Part shown: positions 13,110 to 13,142 of the stretch, in pieces
Layout: each line of letters begins with the position of its first letter
Numbering within the stretch: the stretch's first letter is position 1
Notes under the pieces: model-generated
Database searches by the model: none
What the model saw: the letters and a program-made list of their open reading frames with translations, nothing else
What the model was told of the DNA's origin: nothing
Position numbers and translations under genes: made by a program
From: Ferruginibacter sp.
Lineage (GTDB): Bacteria; Bacteroidota; Bacteroidia; Chitinophagales; Chitinophagaceae
Assembly (NCBI GenBank): GCA_030831725.1
Contig: JAURKN010000032.1
Span: 1-13,142 of the forward strand
Length of the DNA: 13,142 nt
Reading direction: 5' to 3'

Positions 13110-13142
13110 AGAAAAGCGGGAATTACTTGTGAATTTCAACTC

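Overview
The window is about 13.1 kb of chromosomal DNA from a member of the phylum Bacteroidota, probably close to the Chitinophagales. Evidence: a large outer-membrane barrel protein with an N-terminal carboxypeptidase-regulatory-like domain and a plug; a DUF5606 protein, a family known from this phylum; gene starts without Shine-Dalgarno sequences; and promoter elements of the Bacteroidota type (TTG, about 19 nt, TAnnTTTG). The assignment to order is inference. No mobile element, CRISPR array, tRNA or rRNA gene was seen, and coding density is high.

Left part (1-5963). An M3-family metallo-oligopeptidase, cut by the left edge, is read leftward and preceded 17 bases upstream by a DUF5606 gene, so the two probably form an operon. 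Divergent from them, 61 bases away, is a 966-residue outer-membrane beta-barrel protein followed by a DUF1801 gene. That gene converges with a cytoplasmic DsbA-like thiol oxidoreductase gene, with no base between the two stop codons.

Central part (6057-11101). Three leftward genes make a housekeeping block: bipA/typA (ribosome-associated GTPase), a 71-residue exported membrane protein with a CxxC pair, and polA (DNA polymerase I with all three activities' motifs intact). Two clear hairpin-plus-T-tract terminators separate them. A good -33/-7 promoter lies ahead of bipA.

Right part (11102-13142). A 291-base spacer holds the bipA promoter and a G/T-rich, repeat-laden stretch. Beyond it lie a leftward TetR-family regulator gene and a paaE-like oxygenase reductase gene, three bases apart. 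This suggests a phenylacetate-degradation locus whose other genes (paaABCD) would lie beyond the right edge.

I found no convincing new multi-gene system. The most interesting points are the small CxxC protein boxed between terminators, the G-free C-rich 3' tail of the paaE transcript, and a shared T/G-rich word in two intergenic regions that may mark factor-dependent termination.
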